Shown: one piece after another, positions 7,378 to 15,708 of the stretch
Numbering within the stretch: position 1 is the stretch's first letter
Layout: each line of letters begins with the position of its first letter
DNA from: Burkholderia sp. L27(2015)
GTDB lineage: Bacteria; Pseudomonadota; Gammaproteobacteria; Burkholderiales; Burkholderiaceae
DNA length: 64,000 nt
Direction of reading: 5' to 3'
NCBI RefSeq assembly: GCF_009765705.1
Contig: NZ_LMUX01000021.1
Span: forward strand, 1,123,026-1,187,025
Program-made: the position numbers and the translations under genes
The notes under the pieces: generated by a model
The model's input: only the letters and a program-made list of their open reading frames with translations
Databases searched by the model: none
What the model was told of the DNA's origin: nothing

Positions 7378-9771
7378 ATGGCAATACGGATTCACCACCT
7401 GCACACTCGTATCGCGCTGGTTTTCGCGGTGCTGCTTTTGGTCATCCAAATTGCGGGTTTTTCCGTCATTTCAACCGCTATTTATTCCAATGCGCGCAGA
7501 ACGGTTAATAACGAGCTGAGCGTATCGGAAAAAGTTTTCAATCAGTTACTGCAGTCCGACGATGAAAAACTCCGTCAGGCGGCAACGGTTACCGCCGCCG
7601 ATTTCGGTTTTCGCGCCGCGGTAGCCAGTCGCGACAGCGAAACCGTCGCATCGGCTCTCAAAAATCAGGGCGAGCGCATCAAAGCCAACCTGGTGATGCT
7701 GGTCGGTCTGGATAACGTCCTGATTGCGGATACCCGCGGCGCAAGCTATGCCGGTGCCCCGTTTCCCTTTCCCAACCTGATTAACAACGCGCGACGCGAG
7801 GGCAGTGCCTCGATGGTCGGCCTCGTCGACGGGCACCTATACCAGTTGGTGGCCGTGCCGGTGCTGGCGCCGCTACCGATCGCCTGGGTCACGATGGGTT
7901 TCGAAGTCGACGACGTACTGGCCAGCCGCTTGAGCGACTTGACCTCGCTGGACGTATCGTTCCTGAGCAAAAGTAACGGCGGCGATTGGAGTTTGCTGGC
8001 GACATCGCTTGCGGAACAACGTGGCGCGCAGGTCGAAGCCGCGTTCAAGCAGATGAAAGTCGCGGCCGGCAACGCCGAACTCGATTTGCCGGACGAAACC
8101 TATGGCGCCCGCGTTATTCCGCTGCAGTTGGCCGGCCAGCAGGTGGTCGCGGTGTTACAGCGCTCGCTCGATCAGGCCATGGCACCGTTCAGGCATTTGC
8201 AGTCGATTCTGCTGCTCATTTCGGTGATCGGCTTCATCATCTCGATTGTCGTCAGCGTCTTCACCGCGCGCAGTATCACCAAGCCGATTGCAATGCTATC
8301 GCGCTTCGCTCAGCGGCTGGGCCGCGGCGACTATTCCGAGCCGGTCACGATCGTCTCCGATGACGAAATCGGCGAATTGGCCAAAACCTTCAACAGCATG
8401 CGCGACGGCTTGGTGGAGCACGAGCGCAAGATTCTCGATCTGGCGTACCAGGATCCGCTGACCGGTTTGCCCAATCGCGTGTTGTTCTCGGATCGCGTCG
8501 AGCAAAGCATTGTTCAGGCGGGCAAATTGGGTCAGTCGTTTGCGTTGATGATCATGGATCTGGACCGCTTCAAGCTGGTCAACGATACGCTGGGTCACCA
8601 TATGGGCGACTTGCTGCTGCGCGAAGTCGGCGCACGCCTGAGCGCCACGCTTGCGCGCAAGCGTGACCTGGTTGCGCGGCTCGGTGGCGACGAGTTCGCG
8701 GTGCTGTTGCCGGAAACCGATCGCGAGGGCGCCGAGGGCGTGGCGCGTCGCATGATGGCGGCGCTCGACGCGCAGTTCACCATCGATGGTCATTCGGTCG
8801 ATGTCGGCGCCAGTATCGGCATCGTCGGCTATCCGATCCATGGCGAGGATCTGAATACGCTGATGCGCCGTGCCGACGTGGCGATGTATACCGCCAAGCG
8901 CGGTAATCGGGGCTGTGCGGTATATAACGCCGAAGACGACCAGCACAGTCCTGCACGACTGTCGCTCATGAGCGATCTGCGCCGCGCGGTCGAAAACAGC
9001 GAGCTGATGTTGCACTATCAGCCCAAGGTGGACCTGTCGAACTATTCGGTCAAATACGTCGAAGCGCTGGTGCGCTGGAACCATCCGGAGCGCGGTTTTA
9101 TTCCGCCGGACCATTTCATTCCATTTGCGGAACAGACCGGTTATATCAAGGTACTCTCGCGCTGGGTCATCAATGAAGCGTTGCGCCAGTGTGCCGCGTG
9201 GCGAGCCGATGGCGTCGAGATCAGTGTCTCGATCAATGTTTCGGCGCGCGATTTGCTACACGCGGAACTACCCGAATATTTCGAACGATTGATGAGAAAG
9301 TACGAGATTTCGCCGGAATGGATCTGGATAGAAATCACCGAAAGCGCCGTGATGGATGACCCGGTCAACGCGATGCTGACGCTGGACCGACTGCATGAAC
9401 TCGGCTTGCGCCTGTCGATTGACGATTTCGGCACCGGCTATTCGTCGCTCGCGTATTTGAAGCGTCTTCCGGTCGACGAAATCAAGATCGACAAGTCGTT
9501 TATCCTGAACATGTCGAGCGACAAGGATGACATGGTCATCGTACGCTCGACCATCGACCTGGGCCACAACATGGGGCTCAAGGTGGTCGCGGAAGGCGTG
9601 GAGACCGAAGACGTCATGCAGCAGCTCGCCACGCTGAGCTGCGACCTGGTGCAGGGCTTCCACGTCAGCCGCCCGTTGCCGGCGGCCAAGTTTGTCGAGT
9701 GGCTCAGCGGCTGGCAGGTGGAGGTCGCGGCCAAGCAAGCCGCGGCGCCCTCCGGGAAACAAGCGGCGTAG
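7378..9771 (+). CDS. Membrane GGDEF-EAL protein with periplasmic Cache-like sensor
   Basis: A 797-residue c-di-GMP enzyme of the inner membrane. Order: transmembrane helix (about 12-34), periplasmic double-Cache-like sensor (about 40-265), second helix (about 276-297), HAMP (about 298-350), GGDEF (about 355-515) and EAL (about 530-785). GGDEF is intact at 436-440 and the inhibitory I-site RKRD (RxxD) sits at 427-430, five residues before it. EAL is intact at 562-564 with ITESAVMDD and DDFGTGYSSLAYLKRLP present, so both cyclase and phosphodiesterase activity look possible. The start lies 12 nt after the cupredoxin stop. As the last gene of the operon it is the likely output for whatever the exported partners detect (inference). 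Confidence 0.93.
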   Translation: MAIRIHHLHTRIALVFAVLLLVIQIAGFSVISTAIYSNARRTVNNELSVSEKVFNQLLQSDDEKLRQAATVTAADFGFRAAVASRDSETVASALKNQGERIKANLVMLVGLDNVLIADTRGASYAGAPFPFPNLINNARREGSASMVGLVDGHLYQLVAVPVLAPLPIAWVTMGFEVDDVLASRLSDLTSLDVSFLSKSNGGDWSLLATSLAEQRGAQVEAAFKQMKVAAGNAELDLPDETYGARVIPLQLAGQQVVAVLQRSLDQAMAPFRHLQSILLLISVIGFIISIVVSVFTARSITKPIAMLSRFAQRLGRGDYSEPVTIVSDDEIGELAKTFNSMRDGLVEHERKILDLAYQDPLTGLPNRVLFSDRVEQSIVQAGKLGQSFALMIMDLDRFKLVNDTLGHHMGDLLLREVGARLSATLARKRDLVARLGGDEFAVLLPETDREGAEGVARRMMAALDAQFTIDGHSVDVGASIGIVGYPIHGEDLNTLMRRADVAMYTAKRGNRGCAVYNAEDDQHSPARLSLMSDLRRAVENSELMLHYQPKVDLSNYSVKYVEALVRWNHPERGFIPPDHFIPFAEQTGYIKVLSRWVINEALRQCAAWRADGVEISVSINVSARDLLHAELPEYFERLMRKYEISPEWIWIEITESAVMDDPVNAMLTLDRLHELGLRLSIDDFGTGYSSLAYLKRLPVDEIKIDKSFILNMSSDKDDMVIVRSTIDLGHNMGLKVVAEGVETEDVMQQLATLSCDLVQGFHVSRPLPAAKFVEWLSGWQVEVAAKQAAAPSGKQAA

Positions 9772-9922
9772 GCTTCATCGCCAAGACACCAAGACCTGAC
9801 CTGCGCGCGACCCACGCCTAACCTGCGCCTAACCACGCGTGCACCGTTCAACGCTGAACGCCCGAGCGGGCGCTCGCGCTTCATCTGTTTATAATCCCCA
9901 CACACTTACCTTAGGACGTTCC

Positions 9923-10432
9923 ATGACGATCTCCCTTTATGCCAGCTCCGTTCCGGTTTTCAAACAAATGCTGGATGCCCTGGATGCCAACCTGACCAAG
10001 GCGCAGGAGCACGCGGTCGCAAAAAATATCGAGCCCGACGCCTTGCTGCAGGCGCGGCTATTCCCGGATATGTTTCCGTTACTGCGTCAGGTACAGATCG
10101 CGGCTGACTTCGCGCGTGGCGTCTCGGCGCGACTGGCCGGCGCCGAAGTGCCGAAATACGAAGACAAGCAGCAAAGCTTCGAAGACCTGCATACCTTGGT
10201 CCGCGAATCGCTGGCGTTCACCGAGCGTTTCACGCCTGCTCAGATCGATGGTCAGGAAGCGCGCGAAATCGTGACCCGTCCGGGTACGCCGAAGGAGAAG
10301 CGCTTTACCGGCCAGTCCTATCTGCTCAGCTATGGCTTGCCGCAATTCTTCTTCCATGTGACGACCGTCTACGCGATCCTGCGCCATAACGGCGTGGAAC
10401 TCGGCAAGCGCGATTTCATGGGTGCGTTCTAA
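9923..10432 (+). CDS. DUF1993 family protein
   Basis: A 169-residue soluble protein with DUF1993 features: YASSVPVFKQMLDALDANL at the start, helical body, and the C-terminal block LLSYGLPQFFFHVTTVYAILRHNGVELGKRDFMG. The family resembles DinB-like four-helix bundles, but its function is not established. ATG 9923 is chosen because the family start MTISLYASSV begins here; the frame is open 84 nt further upstream. It is followed by a palindromic hairpin and probably forms its own unit. Confidence 0.85.
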   Translation: MTISLYASSVPVFKQMLDALDANLTKAQEHAVAKNIEPDALLQARLFPDMFPLLRQVQIAADFARGVSARLAGAEVPKYEDKQQSFEDLHTLVRESLAFTERFTPAQIDGQEAREIVTRPGTPKEKRFTGQSYLLSYGLPQFFFHVTTVYAILRHNGVELGKRDFMGAF

Positions 10433-10441
10433 CTAAGTAAA

Positions 10442-10461
10442 AGGCCGCGCATGCGCGGCCT
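10442..10461 (+). terminator. Palindromic hairpin after the DUF1993 gene
   Basis: AGGCCGCGCATGCGCGGCCT is a perfect 20-bp palindrome 9 nt after the stop, followed at some distance by a T-rich stretch (CTCTTATTTT). It is a strong hairpin but a mediocre intrinsic terminator because the T run is interrupted and offset. Confidence 0.5.
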
Positions 10462-10491
10462 GGCTCCTCTTATTTTGCGAAATTTGTATAA

Positions 10492-10509
10492 ACGGTATAT
10501 ACGGTATAT
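10492..10509 (+). promoter_or_regulatory. Tandem 9-bp repeat in the promoter region of the H1-like gene
   Basis: ACGGTATAT is repeated twice head-to-tail, followed by ATTATTG, about 30 nt upstream of the ATG. The AT-rich block could supply a -10 element. Tandem short repeats are also the usual operator form for ribbon-helix-helix proteins, and the downstream product ends in such a domain, so autoregulation is a reasonable guess. Confidence 0.45.
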
Positions 10510-10539
10510 ATTATTGTGATCAAAACTACCGAGAGCGTT

Positions 10540-11151
10540 ATGCAAACCGTCGATCCCAAAGCCGTCGTAGCAAGCAGCACAGCACCGCAAATGGCCAAGG
10601 CACAAGCCGAAAGCCCCCTGAATGGCAAGGTGAGCCCAACTTCGGCGGCAGCCCGCAAAGTCAAAGCTGCCAAGCCTGCCGCGGTCAAAAAAGAGGTTTC
10701 CGCGAAAGCCACGACGCCCGTAAAGAAAGCCGCGACGGCGAAGAATGCCGACTCGACCAAGAAAGTCGCCGCAGTGAAAAAGGCGCCGACGCCGAAGCCG
10801 GCAACCGCCGCCGGCGATGCAACGAAGAAGTCGACCGTAGCGGCAAAAGCGCCCGTAGCTAAAAAGGTCGATGCCGCGAAAGCCGTCTCCGCAAAAAGCA
10901 AAGACGCTGCGCCTAAAGACGACAAGAAGAAAAAGAAAGTGGTGCGCGACAGCTTCACGATGCCTGAAAGCGATTATCAAAGAATCGCCGAACTCAAGCG
11001 CAAATGCATGAGCGCGGGGATATCTGCGAAGAAGAGCGAACTGCTGCGCGCGGGCTTGCAAGCGCTCAGCGCACTGCCGATCAAACGCTTGATCGAAGTG
11101 GTGGCCGCGGTCGAAAATCTGAAGACCGGCCGTCCCGGCAAAGTCGAGTAA
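10540..11151 (+). CDS. Histone H1-like Ala/Lys-rich protein with RHH-like C-terminal domain
   Basis: A 203-residue basic protein with two parts. Residues about 30-140 are low-complexity Ala/Lys/Pro repeats of the AKKA/VKKA kind, as in bacterial histone H1-like and AlgP-like tails. The last 65 residues fold differently: a strand (RDSFTMPESDY), a helix (QRIAELKRKCMSAG) and a second helix (SAKKSELLRAGLQALSAL) look like a ribbon-helix-helix DNA-binding unit. The combination suggests a nucleoid-associated or long-tailed regulator. ATG 10540 has GAGAG upstream; an in-frame GTG at 10516 is less likely. Family function is not known to me. Confidence 0.75.
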   Translation: MQTVDPKAVVASSTAPQMAKAQAESPLNGKVSPTSAAARKVKAAKPAAVKKEVSAKATTPVKKAATAKNADSTKKVAAVKKAPTPKPATAAGDATKKSTVAAKAPVAKKVDAAKAVSAKSKDAAPKDDKKKKKVVRDSFTMPESDYQRIAELKRKCMSAGISAKKSELLRAGLQALSALPIKRLIEVVAAVENLKTGRPGKVE

Positions 11152-11158
11152 GGATTGC

Positions 11159-11194
11159 CCTGGCCATGGACCGGGCAACGCCGGTCTGGCCAGG
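11159..11194 (+). terminator. Hairpin after the H1-like gene
   Basis: CCTGGCCA and GACCGG at 11159-11174 pair with CCGGTC and TGGCCAGG at 11181-11194, with a 2-nt bulge and a GCAACG loop. It begins 8 nt after the stop codon. No T run follows, so it may be an RNA-stabilising hairpin or a Rho-linked end rather than a true intrinsic terminator. Confidence 0.4.
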
Positions 11195-11263
11195 CTCACT
11201 GTGCTGCTTCATTGCACGGGTGCGGCGCCCCTACCCACGGCGCTGTTTTCACCGCGCCGTGCG

Positions 11264-11334
11264 CATTGCCTCATTGCCTCATTGCCTTTTCTCGGTACCC
11301 GTTTTCTCCCTACCCGTTTTCTCCCTACCCGTTT
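11264..11334. repeat. Two adjacent short tandem repeats
   Basis: Three copies of CATTGCCT occupy 11264-11287. The 15-mer TACCCGTTTTCTCCC follows at 11296-11310 and 11311-11325 with a third partial copy to 11334. They lie in the convergent gap between the H1-like gene and the response regulator, where both 3' ends meet. They look like slippage products. Confidence 0.75.
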
Positions 11335-11342
11335 CGCCGTAT

Positions 11343-12254
11343 TTACTGCATCGTCGGCGCCACCACGTTCAATGCCATCCGTGCCGCCGCGGTCCGCGTT
11401 TCCACGCCCAGTTTTTCAAACACATGCTCCAGATGTTTGTTTGCCGTGCGGGGACTCATGCCAAGAATATCGGCGATGTCGCGATTGGTTTTACCCAGCG
11501 CAGCCCAGTACAACACATCGGCTTCGCGCGGCGTCAAGCGGAACGCCTGCATCAGCGCTGCGGGTTCAGGCGCGCCGGCCTTGCGCTGAATCAGCAGCAA
11601 CTCCTCGCCATGCGCTCCACGTCGCAACCGGCTGAATACCAGATGCTCGCCCTGCGCCAGCAGTTCGAACGGCTTTACCTCGGCCACTTCCAGCGCTTCG
11701 TTCAACCAGCGGCATAGCGTGGCCGGCAATCGACCATCGACGTCGAGCGAAGTGCGCAGCCACGATTGCGCCAGCGGCGTAAGCCACAACACCTCGCCGC
11801 TCAGATCGACCGCGACCACCGCTTGCCCCGCCGCATCCATCGCTGCACGGGTCTGTGCCACCAGCCGCGAATTGCGCAGGTGTGACGCGATGCGCACCAT
11901 GACTTCGGCAGGACGGATCGGCTTGGTGATGTAGTCCACTCCGCCGGCCTGGAACCCCTTCAGGATGTCCTCGGTTTCCGCCAGCCCCGTCATGAACACG
12001 ACCGGAATCGTGCGGGTTTCAAGATCCTCCTTGAGTCTGCGACAAGTCTCGAAGCCGTCGAGGCCGGGCATCACGGCATCGAGCAAGATCAAGTCGGGCG
12101 GCAGGCGGCGCGCGCGGTCCAGAGCACCCGCACCATCGGTTGCGACCAGCACGGTGTAACCGGATTCATCGAGCAAGGTATGCAGGATGGAGAGATTTTC
12201 AGGCGCATCGTCGACGATCAGGACGACATCGCTGAGTGGGTCAGGACGTAGCAT
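11343..12254 (-). CDS. LuxR/NarL-type response regulator
   Basis: A 303-residue two-component regulator. An N-terminal receiver (about 8-125) has the acidic pair in VLIVDDAPEN, phosphoacceptor Asp59 in LILLDAVMPGLDG and the KPI lysine. A middle PAS-like linker (about 135-225) follows, and a LuxR helix-turn-helix ends the protein (LTPREADVLYWAALGKTNRD, then ADILGMSPRTANKHLEHVF). Its ATG at 12254 lies inside the 3' end of the upstream sensor-kinase gene (14-nt overlap), so the two are translationally coupled and almost certainly a cognate pair. The likely targets are the divergent urea/formamide genes (inference). Confidence 0.9.
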   Translation of the reverse strand: MLRPDPLSDVVLIVDDAPENLSILHTLLDESGYTVLVATDGAGALDRARRLPPDLILLDAVMPGLDGFETCRRLKEDLETRTIPVVFMTGLAETEDILKGFQAGGVDYITKPIRPAEVMVRIASHLRNSRLVAQTRAAMDAAGQAVVAVDLSGEVLWLTPLAQSWLRTSLDVDGRLPATLCRWLNEALEVAEVKPFELLAQGEHLVFSRLRRGAHGEELLLIQRKAGAPEPAALMQAFRLTPREADVLYWAALGKTNRDIADILGMSPRTANKHLEHVFEKLGVETRTAAARMALNVVAPTMQ

Positions 12255-15200
12255 CGGAGGTCCGCAGGGTTCTTTCAACGTGTCGTAAATATTCGGGCAG
12301 GTCGAAGCGCTCAACGTGCGCGCGCAAAGTCCCGGTGAAAACTTCGTAGGCGGGATCGAGTCTTTCGATCTCGCTGAGCTTGTCCAGAATGCCGCGTACA
12401 TAACCGAGGCTGCCCAACTCATGCAAGCTGTGCAGCAGCGCCGTGGGCGGCGCCAACAAGCTTGTGACCGAGCGCTCGCCCGAGTCCGCGCTTCCTTCTG
12501 CGCCCAGCCCAAAACCGACTTCCGGCACCGGCACCCACCGCAAGTCCAACCTGTCGCGGATCAATTCAAGCAACTCGACGACGTTGACGGGTTTGACCAA
12601 AAAGTCTTCATAGCGGATGCCCGCCTCGTTTTTCCGACCCTTGTCGAACGCATTGGCCGATACCACGATGATGGGTGCGTTGCTCATCAAATTGGCGCGC
12701 AGTAGCCGCGCGGTTTCCCAACCGTCGAGCATCGGCATGCCGATGTCGAGCAGGATCAAATCGGGCGCGAAAGCCGAAACGGCGCGCAACGCCTCGATAC
12801 CGGAAGCCGCCTCCTCCACCACGAAACCGAGCGGTTCCAGCAGTTTGACCAGCAGCTCGCGATCGACCGGTTCGTTATCGACCACCAGCACTCGGCGCGG
12901 CGCGCCGGCGTAGCCGCCGATCGGCAGTTTGGGGAGCGCTTGTACGGGCTTGGGATCCCGCACTTCCGGCAGGAACAACTGAACGCGAAACACGCTGCCG
13001 TGACCGGGCTTGCTCGTGAGCGTCAGCGTGCCGCCCATCACGTCCGTGAGCATCTTGGCGATCGTCAGGCCCAGGCCAGTGCCGTTTTCCGAGCCGCCCG
13101 GCGCATTGGTGCCGCGCTCGAACGGCAGGAAAATCCGTTTCAGGTCCTCATCGTTGATGCCTACGCCCGAATCGGCCACTTCGAAGATGGCCATCTCGCG
13201 CCGATATTGCAGACGCAATGTGACCTGGCCGGCATCGGTAAACTTCACCGCATTGCCGAGGATATTGATGAGTATCTGGCCCACGCGTTTCTTGTCGGCG
13301 CGCACGGCAAAGGGCAGATTAAGCGGCGCTTCATAGGAGAAGACGATGCCCTTGGCGTGCGCCTGCAGGCTGACCATATCGGCCAGTTGCGTCACAAACG
13401 CCGGGAAGCGCACCTCCTCGACTTCCAGCGTCATCTTGCCAGTTTCTATCTTGGCAATATCGAGCAACCCGTCGATCAAGGAGACCAGATGCTCGCCGCT
13501 GCGCCGGATAACGGCGAGCGCAAGATGTCGATGCGGCGGAATCGAGACGTCGCTTTCGAGCATCTGCGCATAACCGAGGATGCTGTTAAGCGGCGTGCGC
13601 AGTTCGTGGCTGATGCCGGTGATATATCGGCTTTTCGCCAAGTTGGCTTTTTCGGCCACTTGCTTGGCGCTTTGCAATTGTGCATCGGTGCGTTGGTGCG
13701 CATCGATTTCCTCAAGCAGCAAATGTGTCTGCCGATTCGATTCCTCTTGCGCGACACGGCGGCTCTCCGCCGTCAGCACGAACCACCAGCAACCGATTCC
13801 GCCTGCCAGCGACAACACCGCGAATATTTTTAGAAAAGACGCGCGCAGCAACATGTTGACGGCGGGCGACAGCTCGTTGACGAGCACGGACTCCTGCGTA
13901 TAGACCAAGCCGAGGATCGCACTCAGCACCACCATCATCAGTCCGAACAGCAGCAAATACTGGCCGATGCGCGTGTTGAACTGAGTTGACCAGGATTTTG
14001 GCAGGAGCCAGCGCATTACCGCGTTCGCCTGTTCCGACAGGCGAGCGCCGGGCTTGCAGAGATCGTGGCAGCGTGCGTCCAGCGTACAGCACAGCGAGCA
14101 GATCGGGCCGTCGTAGGCCGGGCAGTGCGCCATGTCCTCCGTTTCGTAGGTCTTGTCGCAGATGCAGCAGCGCACGGATCGGTAGCCTTTGCCCAACGGC
14201 ACGCCCGCAAACGTGACCGGTGCGCGCGCGATGTAGTACTTGCCGCCGGTGGCCCAGGCGATCGCGGGAGCCGTGACCAGGGCGGTGCCCAGCGCAATCA
14301 ACGCGGAAAACGCGTGCGCGGTTTCTCCCAAGACATGTGAAAACGCAAGAATCGACACGAACGAGGCAATCAGCATGGCGCCCACGCCAACGGGGTTGAT
14401 ATCGTATAAATGCGCGCGCTTGAACTCGATGCCTTTCGGGCTCAGGCCCAGCGGTTTATTGATGACCAAGTCGGCGACCACCGCACCGACCCAACTGATC
14501 GCGATATTCGAATAAAGCCCCAGCACCTGCTCAAGCGCCCGAAATACGCCCAACTCCATCAGCATGAATGCGATCAGGACGTTGAACACCAGCCACACGA
14601 CGCGCCCTGGATGGCTGTGGGTGAGTCGTGCAAAAAAGTTGGACCACGCGAGCGAACCCGCATACGCATTGGTCACATTGATCTTGAGCTGCGACAGAAT
14701 GATAAAGAACGTGGTGATCACCAGCGCCCACTCGGGCGAGCTGAACACGTATTTATACGCGACCAGGTACATCTGGGTCGGCTCGACCGCACGGTCGGGC
14801 AGCACTTCATGCTGGATCGCGAGGAAGGCGAGAAAAGCGCCGCCTAGCAGTTTCGCTACCCCAAGGACGATCCATCCGGGGCCGGCGGTGAGCATGCTCA
14901 GGGTCCAGCGGCGCTTGTTGAGCGCGGTGCGCTCAGGCAGGAACCGCAGGAAGTCGACCTGCTCGCCGACTTGCGCAATCATCGAGATCAGCACCGTGCT
15001 GGCCGAGCCGAACATCAGCAACTCGAAATGTCCTTCGCTGCCGCCATTGCCGATAAAGCTCGGCAATTCCCGCAGCAGGCCGGGTTCTTTCCAGATCACG
15101 GCACCGTAAGGCAGCAACAGCAGCACGATCCATAGCGGTTGAGTGAACGCTTGCAGACGGCTGATCAGCGTAATGCCGTGAGTGACGAACGGGATCACGA

Positions 15201-15708
15201 TGGCCGCGCAGATCAGGTAGCTCAACGAAATCGGGATCTTGAAATAGAGCTGCAGCGCCAGCGCCATGATGGCCGCTTCCAGCGCGAAGAAGATAAACGT
15301 GAACGACGCATAGATCAGCGAGGTGATGGTCGAGCCGATATAGCCGAAGCCGGCGCCGCGCGTGAGCAAATCCATATCGACGCCGAACTTGGCGGCGTAA
15401 TAGCTGATCGGCAAACTCGTCACAAAAATGATCACGCTGACGAACAGGATCGCCCACAGCGCATTGGTGAATCCGTAGCGCACGGTGATCGAGCCGCCGA
15501 TCGCTTCCAGCGCGAGAAAGGAAATCGCGCCGAAGGCCGTGTTGGCGACACGGAATTCCGACCATTTGCGAAAAGCGCGCGGGGTGAAGCGCAGCGCGTA
15601 GTCCTCGATCGTTTCGTCAGCGACCCATGTGTTGTAGTCACGACGCACTTTGATAATGCGCTGGACCGGTGCTCCGTGCAGCACTGCGGGTTCGGACGGT
15701 AGCTTCAT
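12241..15708 (-). CDS. NCS1-permease / histidine kinase / receiver fusion sensor
   Basis: A 1155-residue hybrid. Residues about 35-490 are a complete NCS1-family (purine/cytosine/allantoin/hydantoin-type) transporter with some 12 membrane segments. Residues 510-555 form a Cys-rich module with Cys at 514, 515, 518, 529, 537, 540, 541, 547 and 551, probably metal-binding. Two more membrane helices (about 581-603 and 625-646) lead to a coiled coil, HisKA (phosphoacceptor His701 in GISHELRTPLNSILGYAQ), HATPase_c (NILGNAVKFT, DSGVGI, GTGLGLTIAK) and a receiver with Asp988 in LLDIGMPMLDG. A roughly 90-residue helical tail ends it. This is a transporter-sensor design analogous to CbrA-type SLC5 kinases but with an NCS1 module. 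It is divergent from urtA and coupled to a LuxR regulator, so sensing of a nitrogenous base, ureide or amide is inferred. Confidence 0.93.
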   Translation of the reverse strand: MKLPSEPAVLHGAPVQRIIKVRRDYNTWVADETIEDYALRFTPRAFRKWSEFRVANTAFGAISFLALEAIGGSITVRYGFTNALWAILFVSVIIFVTSLPISYYAAKFGVDMDLLTRGAGFGYIGSTITSLIYASFTFIFFALEAAIMALALQLYFKIPISLSYLICAAIVIPFVTHGITLISRLQAFTQPLWIVLLLLPYGAVIWKEPGLLRELPSFIGNGGSEGHFELLMFGSASTVLISMIAQVGEQVDFLRFLPERTALNKRRWTLSMLTAGPGWIVLGVAKLLGGAFLAFLAIQHEVLPDRAVEPTQMYLVAYKYVFSSPEWALVITTFFIILSQLKINVTNAYAGSLAWSNFFARLTHSHPGRVVWLVFNVLIAFMLMELGVFRALEQVLGLYSNIAISWVGAVVADLVINKPLGLSPKGIEFKRAHLYDINPVGVGAMLIASFVSILAFSHVLGETAHAFSALIALGTALVTAPAIAWATGGKYYIARAPVTFAGVPLGKGYRSVRCCICDKTYETEDMAHCPAYDGPICSLCCTLDARCHDLCKPGARLSEQANAVMRWLLPKSWSTQFNTRIGQYLLLFGLMMVVLSAILGLVYTQESVLVNELSPAVNMLLRASFLKIFAVLSLAGGIGCWWFVLTAESRRVAQEESNRQTHLLLEEIDAHQRTDAQLQSAKQVAEKANLAKSRYITGISHELRTPLNSILGYAQMLESDVSIPPHRHLALAVIRRSGEHLVSLIDGLLDIAKIETGKMTLEVEEVRFPAFVTQLADMVSLQAHAKGIVFSYEAPLNLPFAVRADKKRVGQILINILGNAVKFTDAGQVTLRLQYRREMAIFEVADSGVGINDEDLKRIFLPFERGTNAPGGSENGTGLGLTIAKMLTDVMGGTLTLTSKPGHGSVFRVQLFLPEVRDPKPVQALPKLPIGGYAGAPRRVLVVDNEPVDRELLVKLLEPLGFVVEEAASGIEALRAVSAFAPDLILLDIGMPMLDGWETARLLRANLMSNAPIIVVSANAFDKGRKNEAGIRYEDFLVKPVNVVELLELIRDRLDLRWVPVPEVGFGLGAEGSADSGERSVTSLLAPPTALLHSLHELGSLGYVRGILDKLSEIERLDPAYEVFTGTLRAHVERFDLPEYLRHVERTLRTSDATS

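Noticed and set aside
11264-11334. Repeats as a CRISPR array
   Set aside because: Units are 8 and 15 bp, directly abutting with no spacers, and no cas genes are near.
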